Part shown: positions 25,349 to 34,459 of the stretch, piece after piece | Layout: every line of letters begins with the position of its first letter | Numbering within the stretch: the first letter of the stretch is position 1 | From: COE1 sp965114465 | GTDB lineage: Bacteria; Bacillota; Clostridia; Lachnospirales; Lachnospiraceae | Length of the DNA stretch: 34,546 nucleotides | Assembly: GCA_965114465.1 (NCBI GenBank) | Contig: CBCOYO010000017.1 | Coordinates: 1 to 34,546 of the forward strand | Reading direction: 5' to 3' | Notes under the pieces: model-generated | What the model was told of the DNA's origin: nothing | Databases searched by the model: none | Seen by the model: only the letters and a program-made list of their open reading frames with translations | Made by a program: the position numbers and the translations under genes

Positions 25349-26083
25349 ATGAAAATCGTTATCTGCGACGACAGTATTGAATACTTAATGAAAATTGAAA
25401 AGCTATTATTTTATTATCAAGATACCCACCAAGGCACGGAATTTGAAATCGAAAAGTTCTCGGATGCTGCCGCTTTATATAGGAAGATTCAGCAAAACGA
25501 TCTGGCGGATATTTACATATTAGATATGATTATGGCAGATAAAAACGGAATTGATATCGGAAACCAAATTCGCAGAACAGGCTGTGATAATGCCATTATT
25601 TATATTACAACTTCTGACGATTTTGCCCTTGATGCCTATAGCGTTCATGCCGTTCGCTATCTGCTGAAACCGCTCAGCGAACACAACTTTTTCGAGGCAC
25701 TTGACTATGCTCTATCCTATGCAGAAGTTCAGAAAAGCCCAACTTATGCAATTAAGACAAAAGATGGGCTTGTGTCGATTCCCTATTCCAAAATTGAATA
25801 TATTGAAAATTCCTCTCGTATATTAGACGTTCATCTAACGAATGGACAGGCAGTAAAAAGCATTTTTTTGCGCAAATCCTTTGACGAAGAAATTCGGGAA
25901 ATTATCTGCCATCCAAACTTTGTTCAGGTGCACAAATCTTTCCTAATCAACTTAAACTATGTAAAGAAACTTGCTGCCAACAACGCTTTAATGGAAACCG
26001 GTGAAACAATACCTATTAGCAAAAAACGGGCTGCCGATATTAAGAAGGAATATCTTCATTATATATCCCAACAACACCACTAA
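25349..26083 (+). CDS. LytTR-family response regulator
   Basis: From ATG 25349 the product has 244 residues. The receiver domain has DD at 7-8, phosphoacceptor Asp59 (YILDMIM) and a Lys in LLKPL. The C-terminal LytTR DNA-binding domain begins near 135 (IKTKDGLVSIPYSKIEYIE) and includes FVQVHKSFLINLNYV. AAAGGG lies ahead of this ATG, and a longer frame from 25286 would start upstream of the TATAAT promoter box. The sensor kinase starts 28 bases after its stop. Members of this AgrA/AlgR-type family control peptide-dependent or envelope functions. Confidence 0.95.
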   Translation: MKIVICDDSIEYLMKIEKLLFYYQDTHQGTEFEIEKFSDAAALYRKIQQNDLADIYILDMIMADKNGIDIGNQIRRTGCDNAIIYITTSDDFALDAYSVHAVRYLLKPLSEHNFFEALDYALSYAEVQKSPTYAIKTKDGLVSIPYSKIEYIENSSRILDVHLTNGQAVKSIFLRKSFDEEIREIICHPNFVQVHKSFLINLNYVKKLAANNALMETGETIPISKKRAADIKKEYLHYISQQHH

Positions 26084-26111
26084 GGTCAACAATGCTGTCA
26101 AAGGAGCTATA

Positions 26112-27401
26112 ATGTACTATTTTAACAATATCTCATACCTAATCAGTCATATTTTTTTAATGTTGTTTTTCTATCTGTTCACTGTACACCGTTACTCCAG
26201 CAAGAAAACCATTGGTATATGTCTTTTCACTTTTTCTGTGTTATCGTTAACAGACTGCCTGAAACTAAATTTTTTCCCAGACAGCGGACTATGTTATATT
26301 AGTGTAACAATATTCCAGATTATTATTGTGCAAAGCACTAATATCTACATCTCTTCCAAACGCAACACCAAAGTATTGTTTATGGGACTGTGTGCGTCCA
26401 ACTATGTAATCGCTGGCGCAATTGCCGCTTCTATCCTACATATCCGCACAGGAAGCCCTATTCTTGCCTTGATTGGAAGCTGTGTTGTTCACGCTGTTAT
26501 CCTTTTTATTCTTTATCTAAAAATACGCAAAGAATGGTTTCAATGCTATACGCGCGATCCAATTAACAGTTGGTGGGAGTTATGCCTGATTCCGGTATTT
26601 TTTTATTGCAGTTTTTGTTTTACTGCTTTTTTCCCAAACACGCTATATGATATTCCTGATAATATCCTTGGCTGCACTACTTTGCTCATTACAATGTTTA
26701 CTTCTTATATTATTGTATTGCGCTATGTTGAGAGCGAAGTCAAACGCTCCGAAATTTATTGGAAAAATATGTTGTTTGAAACCTATATTAAGGGATTGGA
26801 AAACCAATATTATCTAGTAGAGCAGTCCGAAAACAATCTAAAAGTCCTGCGCCACGATATCCGCCACTACTCGATGATGATTCATTCGCTGTTAGATGCA
26901 CAAAATTATGACGAAATCCGCAAAATAGCCATACATATTGGTGACGTCGTTGATGAAAATAAGATAACAAAATACTGTTATCATCTTATTACAAATATGA
27001 TTTTTTCAAATGTAATCAAGCAGGCACATTCTCGTGGAATTGAAATTATTCTGGACGCACAGGTCGAAAAAGAAATTCCGGTAAACGACTATGAATTTGC
27101 TACTGTTATCGCAAATTTATTTGAAAATGCAATGATATGTGTCAATGCGCTAAAAATAAAAAAACGCTATATTGACGCCAAAATCCACTGCACCCAAACC
27201 TATCTGTTAATTGATATGAAAAACGAATATGAGAACGAAATTATCTTCGATCCTGCTACCGGACTGCCAGTCAGCCAAAAAGGACACAACCACGGCTTCG
27301 GTATGCAGAGTGTCCTAAGTTTTTCCAATAAAATAGACGGAAATATAGGCTGTTACTGCGAAAATGGGATATTTCATTTTATACTGTATGCGAAATTTTA
27401 G
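26112..27401 (+). CDS. GHKL-type sensor histidine kinase
   Basis: From ATG 26112 the product has 429 residues. Six to seven membrane spans occupy residues 1-205. A linker leads to the H-box LRHDIRHY (His248) and a GHKL ATPase domain with N-box NLFENA (335-340) and G-box HGFGMQS (394-400). This is the AgrC-like class that pairs with LytTR regulators. AAGGAG precedes this ATG; a longer frame from 26001 overlaps the regulator gene. No peptide precursor gene was found nearby, so the signal is unknown. Confidence 0.93.
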   Translation: MYYFNNISYLISHIFLMLFFYLFTVHRYSSKKTIGICLFTFSVLSLTDCLKLNFFPDSGLCYISVTIFQIIIVQSTNIYISSKRNTKVLFMGLCASNYVIAGAIAASILHIRTGSPILALIGSCVVHAVILFILYLKIRKEWFQCYTRDPINSWWELCLIPVFFYCSFCFTAFFPNTLYDIPDNILGCTTLLITMFTSYIIVLRYVESEVKRSEIYWKNMLFETYIKGLENQYYLVEQSENNLKVLRHDIRHYSMMIHSLLDAQNYDEIRKIAIHIGDVVDENKITKYCYHLITNMIFSNVIKQAHSRGIEIILDAQVEKEIPVNDYEFATVIANLFENAMICVNALKIKKRYIDAKIHCTQTYLLIDMKNEYENEIIFDPATGLPVSQKGHNHGFGMQSVLSFSNKIDGNIGCYCENGIFHFILYAKF

Positions 27402-27490
27402 GCATATTTTGTGAAAAAAAGGACAAATCTTCACACACAGAACATATTATAATGGAAATGTAACACTATTTTATTAAGGAGAACATAAAT

Positions 27491-29413
27491 ATGCAGAAAA
27501 CCTTTATAAAATACACTTCCATTGTAATCACTGCCGGTATTTTCCTGATTCTTATAATTAACCTTTTATTTACATGGCATACATTGGAACTGTCGCAGTT
27601 TCACTCTTTTTGTACGAAAATTGACCAAGTGATTCATACTTTAGAGAGCAACCAGACCGAACTTAAGATACTGCAAGAAAATCTGGATGAAGATTACCTA
27701 ACGAGAGCACGCGCTGCAGAATATGTTCTGGATCGCCAAAAAGAGGTTTCTCTTGATGTATCCGAAATGCAGTATCTTGCCAATCTGCTAAATGTAGATG
27801 AACTTCATGTAATTGATGAAAATGGGATAATTGTATCCGCTTCTGTTTCCCAATATGTTGGCATTGATATGTCAGATCATCCGCAGACCAGTGCCTTTCT
27901 TTCATTGTTAGAAAGTGATAACGAAAATGACTATCTAATTCAAGAAGCGCAGCCCAATGCCGCCGAAAGTAAAATTATGCAGTATGTCGGTGTTGCAAGA
28001 AAAAGCACCAAGGGCGTTGTTCAAGTCGGTTTTGAACCTACAAGGCAACTTGAAGCACAATCACGCAATACATATGAGTATATTTTCGCGCAATTTCCGA
28101 CAGATGTCAGCGAGGAACTTTTTGTCGTTGACCGCAGTTCTGGTGCTGTATTGGGTCATTCAGACGGTATCAATAAGTTATTTTCAGCGGAGTATTACCA
28201 GTTAGAACCGCTTTTAGACTGCAAAAACGGCGCATTTTTAAAGGCAGCAAATGGTAAATCCATATACGTAGTCAGCCAGTCCTATGCGGATGTACTTATC
28301 TGCGCTGCCCTGCCGGCTAATATATTGTTCCAGAAACTGCTGCGCAATACAGTTAATACGTTTATCTATTTATTATTAATTGAAGCCGCCGCAATTCTGC
28401 TGCTAAATTTTCTTGTTAAACGCAAGGTAATTGACGGCATCCACAGTATTATCAATGACCTTTCCGCTATTACGCAAGGTATTCTTGATACTACAGTAGT
28501 GGTCGGAGGCAATCAGGAGTTCGAAAAGTTAAGCGATGGCATTAATACAATGGTAAAAAGTATTATCCGTGTTTCCGACCGTATTTCCGCAATTATTGAA
28601 ATCAGTGGTGTTCCGCTTGCTGCATTTGAATATGAAAACGGTGCAAATCCCGTATTTATTACCTCTGGCTTAAAGGAGCTTTTGGATATTGACGACAAGC
28701 AGGCTTCTATCCTTTGTCAAAATGCCACCCTGTTTGACCACTATATCCATCGGATTATGGAACATCCTATTGATGGAGAAAGCGATATTTTTCAGATGAG
28801 CGACGCAAAATATATCCGAATTCATATGTCAAAATCTGCCAAAGGTTATCTTGGTGTAATTACGGATGTTTCAAAGGATATTATTGAAAAGATTCAGATG
28901 CATTATGAAAATACCCATGATGCACTTACAGGACTTTACAAATTTCGCTATTTTAAAGATTTAGCATCCGAAAAAATACAACAAATACCTGCTGGCAAAC
29001 TATGTGCCGTTGTAATGATTGATTTAGACTACTTTAAGTCCATTAACGATACCTTTGGACATGATATTGGCGACCGCTACTTGCAGCATTTTTCTGCGAC
29101 AATGCATTCCATGCCGCAGGAACATTTCCTTACTGCAAGACGCTCTGGTGATGAATTTTGTATGATGATCTATGATTGTGCAGATAAAGCCGAAATTATC
29201 CGCTATCTAAATATGTTCTATGAAGCAATCGGCAATGCGCCTGTCGCACTCTCCGATTCACAATCTAAGATTGTCAGCGCCTCGTGCGGATATGCTTGGA
29301 CAGATAACCGCAGCGCAGATATTTCGGAACTTTTAAGCCACGCAGACGAAGCACTTTATGAAGTGAAAAAAGAAACCAAAGGGCGCTATGCAGAATATGC
29401 ATTGTTGTCCTAA
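27491..29413 (+). CDS. Membrane diguanylate cyclase with Cache-like sensor
   Basis: This 640-residue protein has a span at about 10-28, an extracellular Cache-like sensor to about 280 and a second span at about 290-309. A HAMP-like linker and a PAS-like region (about 365-460) lead to a C-terminal GGDEF domain from about 475. The active loop is ARRSGDEF (549-556), that is SGDEF instead of GGDEF, a substitution seen in active cyclases. Metal-binding Asp511 and substrate residues of DLDYFKSIND are present. No RxxD inhibitory site precedes the loop, so product feedback at the I-site is unlikely. It would make cyclic di-GMP. A TATAAT box near 27450 and AAGGAG before the ATG suggest its own promoter. 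Confidence 0.93.
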   Translation: MQKTFIKYTSIVITAGIFLILIINLLFTWHTLELSQFHSFCTKIDQVIHTLESNQTELKILQENLDEDYLTRARAAEYVLDRQKEVSLDVSEMQYLANLLNVDELHVIDENGIIVSASVSQYVGIDMSDHPQTSAFLSLLESDNENDYLIQEAQPNAAESKIMQYVGVARKSTKGVVQVGFEPTRQLEAQSRNTYEYIFAQFPTDVSEELFVVDRSSGAVLGHSDGINKLFSAEYYQLEPLLDCKNGAFLKAANGKSIYVVSQSYADVLICAALPANILFQKLLRNTVNTFIYLLLIEAAAILLLNFLVKRKVIDGIHSIINDLSAITQGILDTTVVVGGNQEFEKLSDGINTMVKSIIRVSDRISAIIEISGVPLAAFEYENGANPVFITSGLKELLDIDDKQASILCQNATLFDHYIHRIMEHPIDGESDIFQMSDAKYIRIHMSKSAKGYLGVITDVSKDIIEKIQMHYENTHDALTGLYKFRYFKDLASEKIQQIPAGKLCAVVMIDLDYFKSINDTFGHDIGDRYLQHFSATMHSMPQEHFLTARRSGDEFCMMIYDCADKAEIIRYLNMFYEAIGNAPVALSDSQSKIVSASCGYAWTDNRSADISELLSHADEALYEVKKETKGRYAEYALLS

Positions 29414-29531
29414 TTTAACCCGCACGAAATACCCTGATGTTTGGCGCAGAATATTTTTCTGAGAGTGCAAATTGCAAATTGCCAAGGCAATATCACAAAC
29501 ACAGGCACTTGTATCTTTTATTCCATATATC

Positions 29532-29631
29532 AGGGGCTGTTGCAATAAATTCTGATTGTACAAGATATAGTATCAATCGCAATATGTTGTTAGAATATCT
29601 TGTATACATTTGACTTAATGCGACAGCCCCT
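29532..29631. repeat. 100-bp palindromic element (GGGGCTGT family)
   Basis: The outer inverted repeat pairs AGGGGCTGTTGCA with TGCGACAGCCCCT, and the inner one pairs TACAAGATAT with ATATCTTGTA. The design and much of the sequence match 5269-5343. It lies between converging genes. Confidence 0.7.
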
Positions 29632-29681
29632 TAGTGCTGCCGCATAAGGGAACTGATTAATTCCAAACACGGCAGCACTAA
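29631..29681. terminator. 12-bp perfect inverted repeat between converging genes
   Basis: TTAGTGCTGCCG (29631-29642) pairs exactly with CGGCAGCACTAA (29670-29681) over a 27-base loop. It abuts the palindromic element on its left. There is no strict T run, so its use as terminator for the cyclase gene is uncertain. Together these two structures account for most of the 29414-29756 gap. Confidence 0.45.
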
Positions 29682-29756
29682 TCCATTGATTATAGAATCT
29701 TCTGCTTTTTAATTTCCTTTTGGCTGGTATTCTTTATACATTATTACCCCGTCAAT

Positions 29757-30902
29757 CTATGGATTCCCCTTTGGCTGATATACCACATAGGTTACTGTAC
29801 CATCCTCATTTAAAACCGTTACATCAATCAATAAATCTTTCAACCCGTCGTCACCGCAGGAATACCCGTCTATCATATACCTTCCTACTATATCCTCTGG
29901 TGTAATCTGCTTCATCACACTTCCGAATGCACTCGTACAATTTACAATCCCTTCCTTATCTGGTGTATAGGTTGCTCTTGTCGATTCTATCGGCTGTGCA
30001 TATTCGTCAAGACTTTCTGGTGTAATTTTCTGCATAAACGCTTCAACTGCCTTATTTGTTTCTGTCATTTCAAGCGGTTCATCCGACCCTTTCCATTCCT
30101 TTTCTAATCTTTCCAAATATGCCTGCGCTGCCGCCGGATCGCCCTTGCTCTTATCCATTGGCAGTTCAAACAACGCATTTACGCCTGTATAATTTTCATT
30201 GCGGGTCATAATTCCAGTGGACTCGTCATAATTGTATGCCTGCATATCATAAAAAGAACCTGTGCTAGCGCCGACATAAATGCCTTTATCCGCAAATATT
30301 TCAATATTATCCATAGATAATACGCGATACTCAATTCCATCTTTTACAAAAGCAGTGTATGCACCGTTCATACTCACAGAGCTGTACCGATTCGGATTTA
30401 ATCCACGGATATAGCAGGATACGTAAAGCGGTTCTTTTCCATAATCATCGGAACTCGTGGGCGTCATTGGCGTACCATCTGCGTGTTCAATCGCAACAAC
30501 GGTATAAATTCTGTCGTCCTTGGGAATCCCCCCGTTCATTACCAGATCATCAGTAATATTTTTACCTGCAACGCTTCCTAATAATGTAATGCGGTAGCCG
30601 CCGCTCTCCTGTGTTTCATTAACCAACACCGCATTTTCACTAAGAAACGCATTTTTCAGCGTATTATCTTCTATTTCTATTGCTGCCTCGGACGGACTTA
30701 AATAGCGATGCGCTGCCGCTACGGTAATTGATCCCAATAATACAACACCGATTGCCGCTGCTGCAACAGCCGGAACTTTTCTTTGATTTTTCATAGATTT
30801 CCTCTCCTTTGCCGCCAAGAGAACCTGCTGATTTAACCGCTTATCCGGCACATCCATTGGAATAAGCGCATTTTTTAACAATTCATCTAGATTATTTTTC
30901 AT
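29757..30902 (-). CDS. Membrane anti-sigma factor, DUF4179-like
   Basis: The 381-residue protein begins with a short cytoplasmic helix bundle (about 1-40) that would bind the sigma factor. One membrane span at about 43-64 and a large extracytoplasmic domain follow. This is the architecture of DUF4179-type anti-sigma regulators in Clostridia. I see no zinc-finger HxxxCxxC motif. Its ATG overlaps the end of the sigma-factor gene by 11 bases, which gives tight stoichiometry. The outer domain presumably senses an envelope cue; the cue is unknown. Confidence 0.85.
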   Translation of the reverse strand: MKNNLDELLKNALIPMDVPDKRLNQQVLLAAKERKSMKNQRKVPAVAAAAIGVVLLGSITVAAAHRYLSPSEAAIEIEDNTLKNAFLSENAVLVNETQESGGYRITLLGSVAGKNITDDLVMNGGIPKDDRIYTVVAIEHADGTPMTPTSSDDYGKEPLYVSCYIRGLNPNRYSSVSMNGAYTAFVKDGIEYRVLSMDNIEIFADKGIYVGASTGSFYDMQAYNYDESTGIMTRNENYTGVNALFELPMDKSKGDPAAAQAYLERLEKEWKGSDEPLEMTETNKAVEAFMQKITPESLDEYAQPIESTRATYTPDKEGIVNCTSAFGSVMKQITPEDIVGRYMIDGYSCGDDGLKDLLIDVTVLNEDGTVTYVVYQPKGNP

Positions 30903-31485
30903 AATGATACCCCTGCCTTTCCAATTTCTGCTTTAAGATTTTTTTCGCTCTGAAAATCCTGCTCTTTACAGTGCCCTCGGGCAGTTTTAATATGGATGCC
31001 GTTTCTGCAAGGGACAGTTCCTCCATATAGAACATCAGTATTGGAAGCCTATATTTATCCGGCAGCGTACTAACAATACTGCGCACCAAATAACATTCCT
31101 CTTGTAAGACAATCTGTTCTTCTGTCAGTCTGCCCTGTGTTGGAATATCTCTTGGAACAACTACAGCACTTCCTGCTGCTTCCCTTAATACTACACCTGA
31201 TTCGCTGCCTGCTGCCATCTCCTCCACAGACCACGGTACGCCGATAATCCTTTTCCGAATGGATAGCTTGCGCTTGTAGTTGCGGTAAAGGTTAACAGCA
31301 ATTCCCATTAGAAAACTTTTAGGATTTTTCTCAATTACAAGATTTTCCCGCAATTCATATAGTTTGAGAAAAGTATCTTGATATAAGTCTTCCGCTTCTT
31401 GACAACTACGTGTCACCGAGCAGCAAAACGAAAATAAATCCTTGCCATATGCATCAATATACTGTTTTAGTTCTTCTTGGCTCAT
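30892..31485 (-). CDS. ECF-type RNA polymerase sigma factor
   Basis: From ATG 31485 the product has 197 residues. Region 2 is visible in CQEAEDLYQDTFLKLYEL and FLMGIAVNLYRNYKR. Region 4 is visible in LPDKYRLPILMFYMEELSL and ILKLPEGTVKSRIFRAKKI. The linker between them (about 85-120) is longer than usual. GGAGG lies nine bases before this ATG, supporting it over a start at 31518. The gene is followed by its anti-sigma factor. A perfect inverted repeat 55 to 100 bases upstream may be part of its control. Confidence 0.95.
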   Translation of the reverse strand: MSQEELKQYIDAYGKDLFSFCCSVTRSCQEAEDLYQDTFLKLYELRENLVIEKNPKSFLMGIAVNLYRNYKRKLSIRKRIIGVPWSVEEMAAGSESGVVLREAAGSAVVVPRDIPTQGRLTEEQIVLQEECYLVRSIVSTLPDKYRLPILMFYMEELSLAETASILKLPEGTVKSRIFRAKKILKQKLERQGYHYEK

Positions 31486-31539
31486 TGATAACCTCCAGTT
31501 ACTTCCAGCCGCCCTCATGAAAACAGCCAGATAATAGAG

Positions 31540-31585
31540 TACCCTATATAATTGAAAGAATTGCTCCCTTCACTTATATAGGGTA
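31540..31585. promoter_or_regulatory. 12-bp perfect inverted repeat upstream of the ECF sigma gene
   Basis: TACCCTATATAA at 31540-31551 is repeated in inverted form at 31574-31585 with a 22-base spacer. It lies in the leader or promoter of the sigma gene. It could be an operator for a dimeric regulator or a pair of promoter elements; no T run supports termination. Confidence 0.5.
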
Positions 31586-31644
31586 ATCAATGGAGAAAAG
31601 GTTTCAAAATATTTTTGTTGTGCGCCCTTATTTATATGAACCCG

Positions 31645-33357
31645 TTACCAACACGGCGCTGTCCCTTCTCGAAGCATAACACAGCAGTCTTTTCCGCAAA
31701 ATGAAATACCATAACTGCTTGCAATGTCATAGCCGTCCTCCTCAAGTTCCATAATGTATTTTTTATCGTCAATCTGCTGCAATGCTTCTTCCGCCTTTTT
31801 TTCGAGTTCCTTTATCCGCTTCGTGGTCTTAAATTCTACAATAAACGCCTCTTTCCGGCGCGACACTGGCTTTACAAACAGATCGCATCTGCCTTTGCCT
31901 GTTTCACGGTTGGATTTTGTACGATAGCCTTTCATGCCTGATAGCAGCCCAGCCACCAGTCCATGATAATAATTTTCACTCTCGTCAAAGGAACTGATTG
32001 TTTCATATAAAATATTCGTCAATTCTTCCTGCAATGTCTGGGTATCCTTATTAACAAAGGCGGTATGCAGCCGAGTAAGGTCACGTTCCCTAATTTTTTG
32101 ATCGAACCATGCCATAATTTTTTCACGGAAAATATAACGCACCTCCCTATTAGGGATTGCAAGTGTCAAATATCGTATATCCTCCTCTCCCATGCGCTCG
32201 TCCACTTTCTTGAAATATCCCGTAAAAAACATAAAATTCCACAAATTATCCATGTTTTCGTACACTTCCCCATAGGTAATGTCCTCATGAACGGGCTTTT
32301 CGACAGTCCCACCGTCAATTAGGTCTTCCAGTTCACTCTTTACGCTGTCATCCGCTATATCAATCAGCCTGCGCACAACCGTATTTGAGGAAGTATTTGC
32401 CCAATACGAATGAGGAAATTCATCCTCGTGGCTTGTTAAAGCTTTCACATATCGGATAACACTCCATGGATTATACACATTTGTATTTCCAAAAAGGTAA
32501 CCGTTGTACCATTCTTTGATCAGGTCGTACTTGTGTTCCAATCTGCAGTCTTTACAAAGCCTGCGAACTTCCTCCTTGGTAAAACCAAAGTATTCATCGT
32601 AATTCCAGTCAAGTATGGATATCACTTCAAGATTATTCAAACCGGTAAAAATACTCTCCTTTGAGATGCGCAGACAGCCTGTTATCACCGCAAATTCCAG
32701 ACTGCTGTTTGATTTAAAAGCAGACTCAAATAAGGAACGGATAAAACCAACCATCTCATTATAAAAATTCTGTGTAAACGCATTCTCAAGCGGCACGTCA
32801 TATTCATCTATTAAAATAATCACTTTTTTCCCATAATATAATTCAAGGCATTGTGACAAAAATTGAATGGACTGATTGTAATCAGACCTGTCCGCCGTCC
32901 GCCTCATAATGTTTAGATATTCTTCCTTTTTCTCAGACAGGCTTTCCGCCCGAAGAATATAGCGGTGGCGAAAATACGCATCAGCGATCTGCCGCTTAAT
33001 CGCCTCATACGCAAGTTCAAAATCTGGCTGTTTCGCATCTTTCAGCGTAAGGTTAATCACTGGATAACTTCCCATATGCACAAGGTAAGCTTCCCCTGCC
33101 TCCATAATCCGCATATTCTCAAAAAGATACGCATTATCCTTTTTCTCCCCATCATCTGTACGCATATCCTCAAAAAAATACTGGATCATACTCATATTCA
33201 GCGTCTTGCCAAAGCGCCGTGGACGTGTGAACAAGTTGACATTTCCTTTTTTATCCAACAGTTCCTTTATAAACCATGTTTTGTCTATAAAATAATATCC
33301 TCTCGTTATTAAATGTTCAAAACTATCGACACCTACTGGCAATGGCTTCAAATCCAT
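31645..33357 (-). CDS. AAA-ATPase-like protein with C-terminal PD-(D/E)XK nuclease domain (second copy)
   Basis: This 570-residue protein has the same architecture as 8265-9824 but is clearly diverged. The P-loop-like TRPRRFGKTL is at 44-53 and Walker B VIILIDEYD at 179-187. A nuclease core with Asp492 (GRCDLFV), Glu508 and Lys510 (IVEFKTTK), then QQ at 527-528, lies at the C-terminus. Family members have no agreed function. AGAAGGGGG precedes the ATG. It lies about 80 bases downstream of an Rpn-like gene and may be read from the same transcript. Confidence 0.92.
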   Translation of the reverse strand: MDLKPLPVGVDSFEHLITRGYYFIDKTWFIKELLDKKGNVNLFTRPRRFGKTLNMSMIQYFFEDMRTDDGEKKDNAYLFENMRIMEAGEAYLVHMGSYPVINLTLKDAKQPDFELAYEAIKRQIADAYFRHRYILRAESLSEKKEEYLNIMRRTADRSDYNQSIQFLSQCLELYYGKKVIILIDEYDVPLENAFTQNFYNEMVGFIRSLFESAFKSNSSLEFAVITGCLRISKESIFTGLNNLEVISILDWNYDEYFGFTKEEVRRLCKDCRLEHKYDLIKEWYNGYLFGNTNVYNPWSVIRYVKALTSHEDEFPHSYWANTSSNTVVRRLIDIADDSVKSELEDLIDGGTVEKPVHEDITYGEVYENMDNLWNFMFFTGYFKKVDERMGEEDIRYLTLAIPNREVRYIFREKIMAWFDQKIRERDLTRLHTAFVNKDTQTLQEELTNILYETISSFDESENYYHGLVAGLLSGMKGYRTKSNRETGKGRCDLFVKPVSRRKEAFIVEFKTTKRIKELEKKAEEALQQIDDKKYIMELEEDGYDIASSYGISFCGKDCCVMLREGTAPCW

Positions 33358-33439
33358 ACAAATGCCCCCTTCTGTTATTTTCCTTCAATTCTTTCGGTAT
33401 TCCTTTATTCTGGCAATTGTATACACCTAATGCCATTCT

Positions 33440-34459
33440 CTAAGAGAGTTGTATCTTTCCTTGTAATTCTGCGACTAATTTCTTTAGCTGTTCAATTGTT
33501 TTGTATTGCTCCTCATTCACTTTCTGCTGCTCCTCATTCAATTTCTTCTGCTCCTCTAGTTCTCTCTCTCGTTCTGCAAGTTTTTCCACTAAACTCATTT
33601 TACTTGCCACCCCTTTCTCAAAGCTTGTCAAATCAACCTTGTATACCTGTTCCATCATTTCTATAGCATCCTGAATGTTATAGATCGACTCCAGCATTAC
33701 TCTTTCATCATCCGTTGCACAGCCCTCCTGCACATCCTTTACTTTATCCGTTAAAACCTTTAAATCCACCATAATAATCTCCATCAGGTCTGCTTCCTCA
33801 TCACGGCTGTAAGTCTTCCCCGGCAGTTCATCATAAAACCGAAATATACCAAATCTATGCTTATAGGCATAGTTTATATTCTCTTGCCTACGAATAAATG
33901 CTGTATCCATTTCATTGTGGAACGTTACATTTTCCGCACACAGCCATATCGTATAAACTTTGTGGATGTTCGCATATTCCTTATCTCCCGCTGCAACAGT
34001 TTCTCTTAAACCAGATGCTGCATAGTAGACTGCGCGTGAAATTGTATTTGGTTTTTTCACTTGAAATTTGTTCTGCATCTCAAAGTTGACTGTTATCAAA
34101 TTAATAAACAAACTATTTACACTTGAATATACCCTAAATGTAAGATCCTTTATTGTATTTTTCTCTACCCCAGTGCCTTCGATACCGCTAATCAGATCGA
34201 TCTCGTCCTGAAGAATATCCTCATCACTCTGCTCACCCCTGTCACGTTCATTTTTAATCAGCTTCGCGATATCCAAAGGATTTAAGTCCTTATACTCTGG
34301 AATACAATTTTTGAGCAGTATCGCTGCCGTCCATTTGAACTTAAGCATTTCTTTAAACACTTCATCTTTCGTAATGCTTGTATCCAATGACCAATCCAGC
34401 CAGTTATTCATTGCCCGTACATTTTCAACAGATTCTATAAAATTATCTGATTGCCCCAT
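33440..34459 (-). CDS. Rpn/PD-(D/E)XK nuclease-family protein with coiled-coil tail
   Basis: From ATG 34459 the product has 339 residues. The start FKEMLKFKWTAAILLKNCIPEY and the block LITVNFEMQNKFQ, followed by AVYYAASGLRETV and YANIHKVYTIWLC, are typical of the Rpn recombination-promoting nuclease/PD-(D/E)XK transposase-like family common in Lachnospiraceae. The ExQ form of the core (EMQ) replaces the usual ExK. The tail from about 290 is a charged coiled coil with near-repeats of LNEEQQK and VNEEQYK. AAGGTG six bases ahead favours this start over a GTG three codons earlier. It may be an intact but domesticated member; DNA cleavage is not shown. Confidence 0.8.
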   Translation of the reverse strand: MGQSDNFIESVENVRAMNNWLDWSLDTSITKDEVFKEMLKFKWTAAILLKNCIPEYKDLNPLDIAKLIKNERDRGEQSDEDILQDEIDLISGIEGTGVEKNTIKDLTFRVYSSVNSLFINLITVNFEMQNKFQVKKPNTISRAVYYAASGLRETVAAGDKEYANIHKVYTIWLCAENVTFHNEMDTAFIRRQENINYAYKHRFGIFRFYDELPGKTYSRDEEADLMEIIMVDLKVLTDKVKDVQEGCATDDERVMLESIYNIQDAIEMMEQVYKVDLTSFEKGVASKMSLVEKLAERERELEEQKKLNEEQQKVNEEQYKTIEQLKKLVAELQGKIQLS

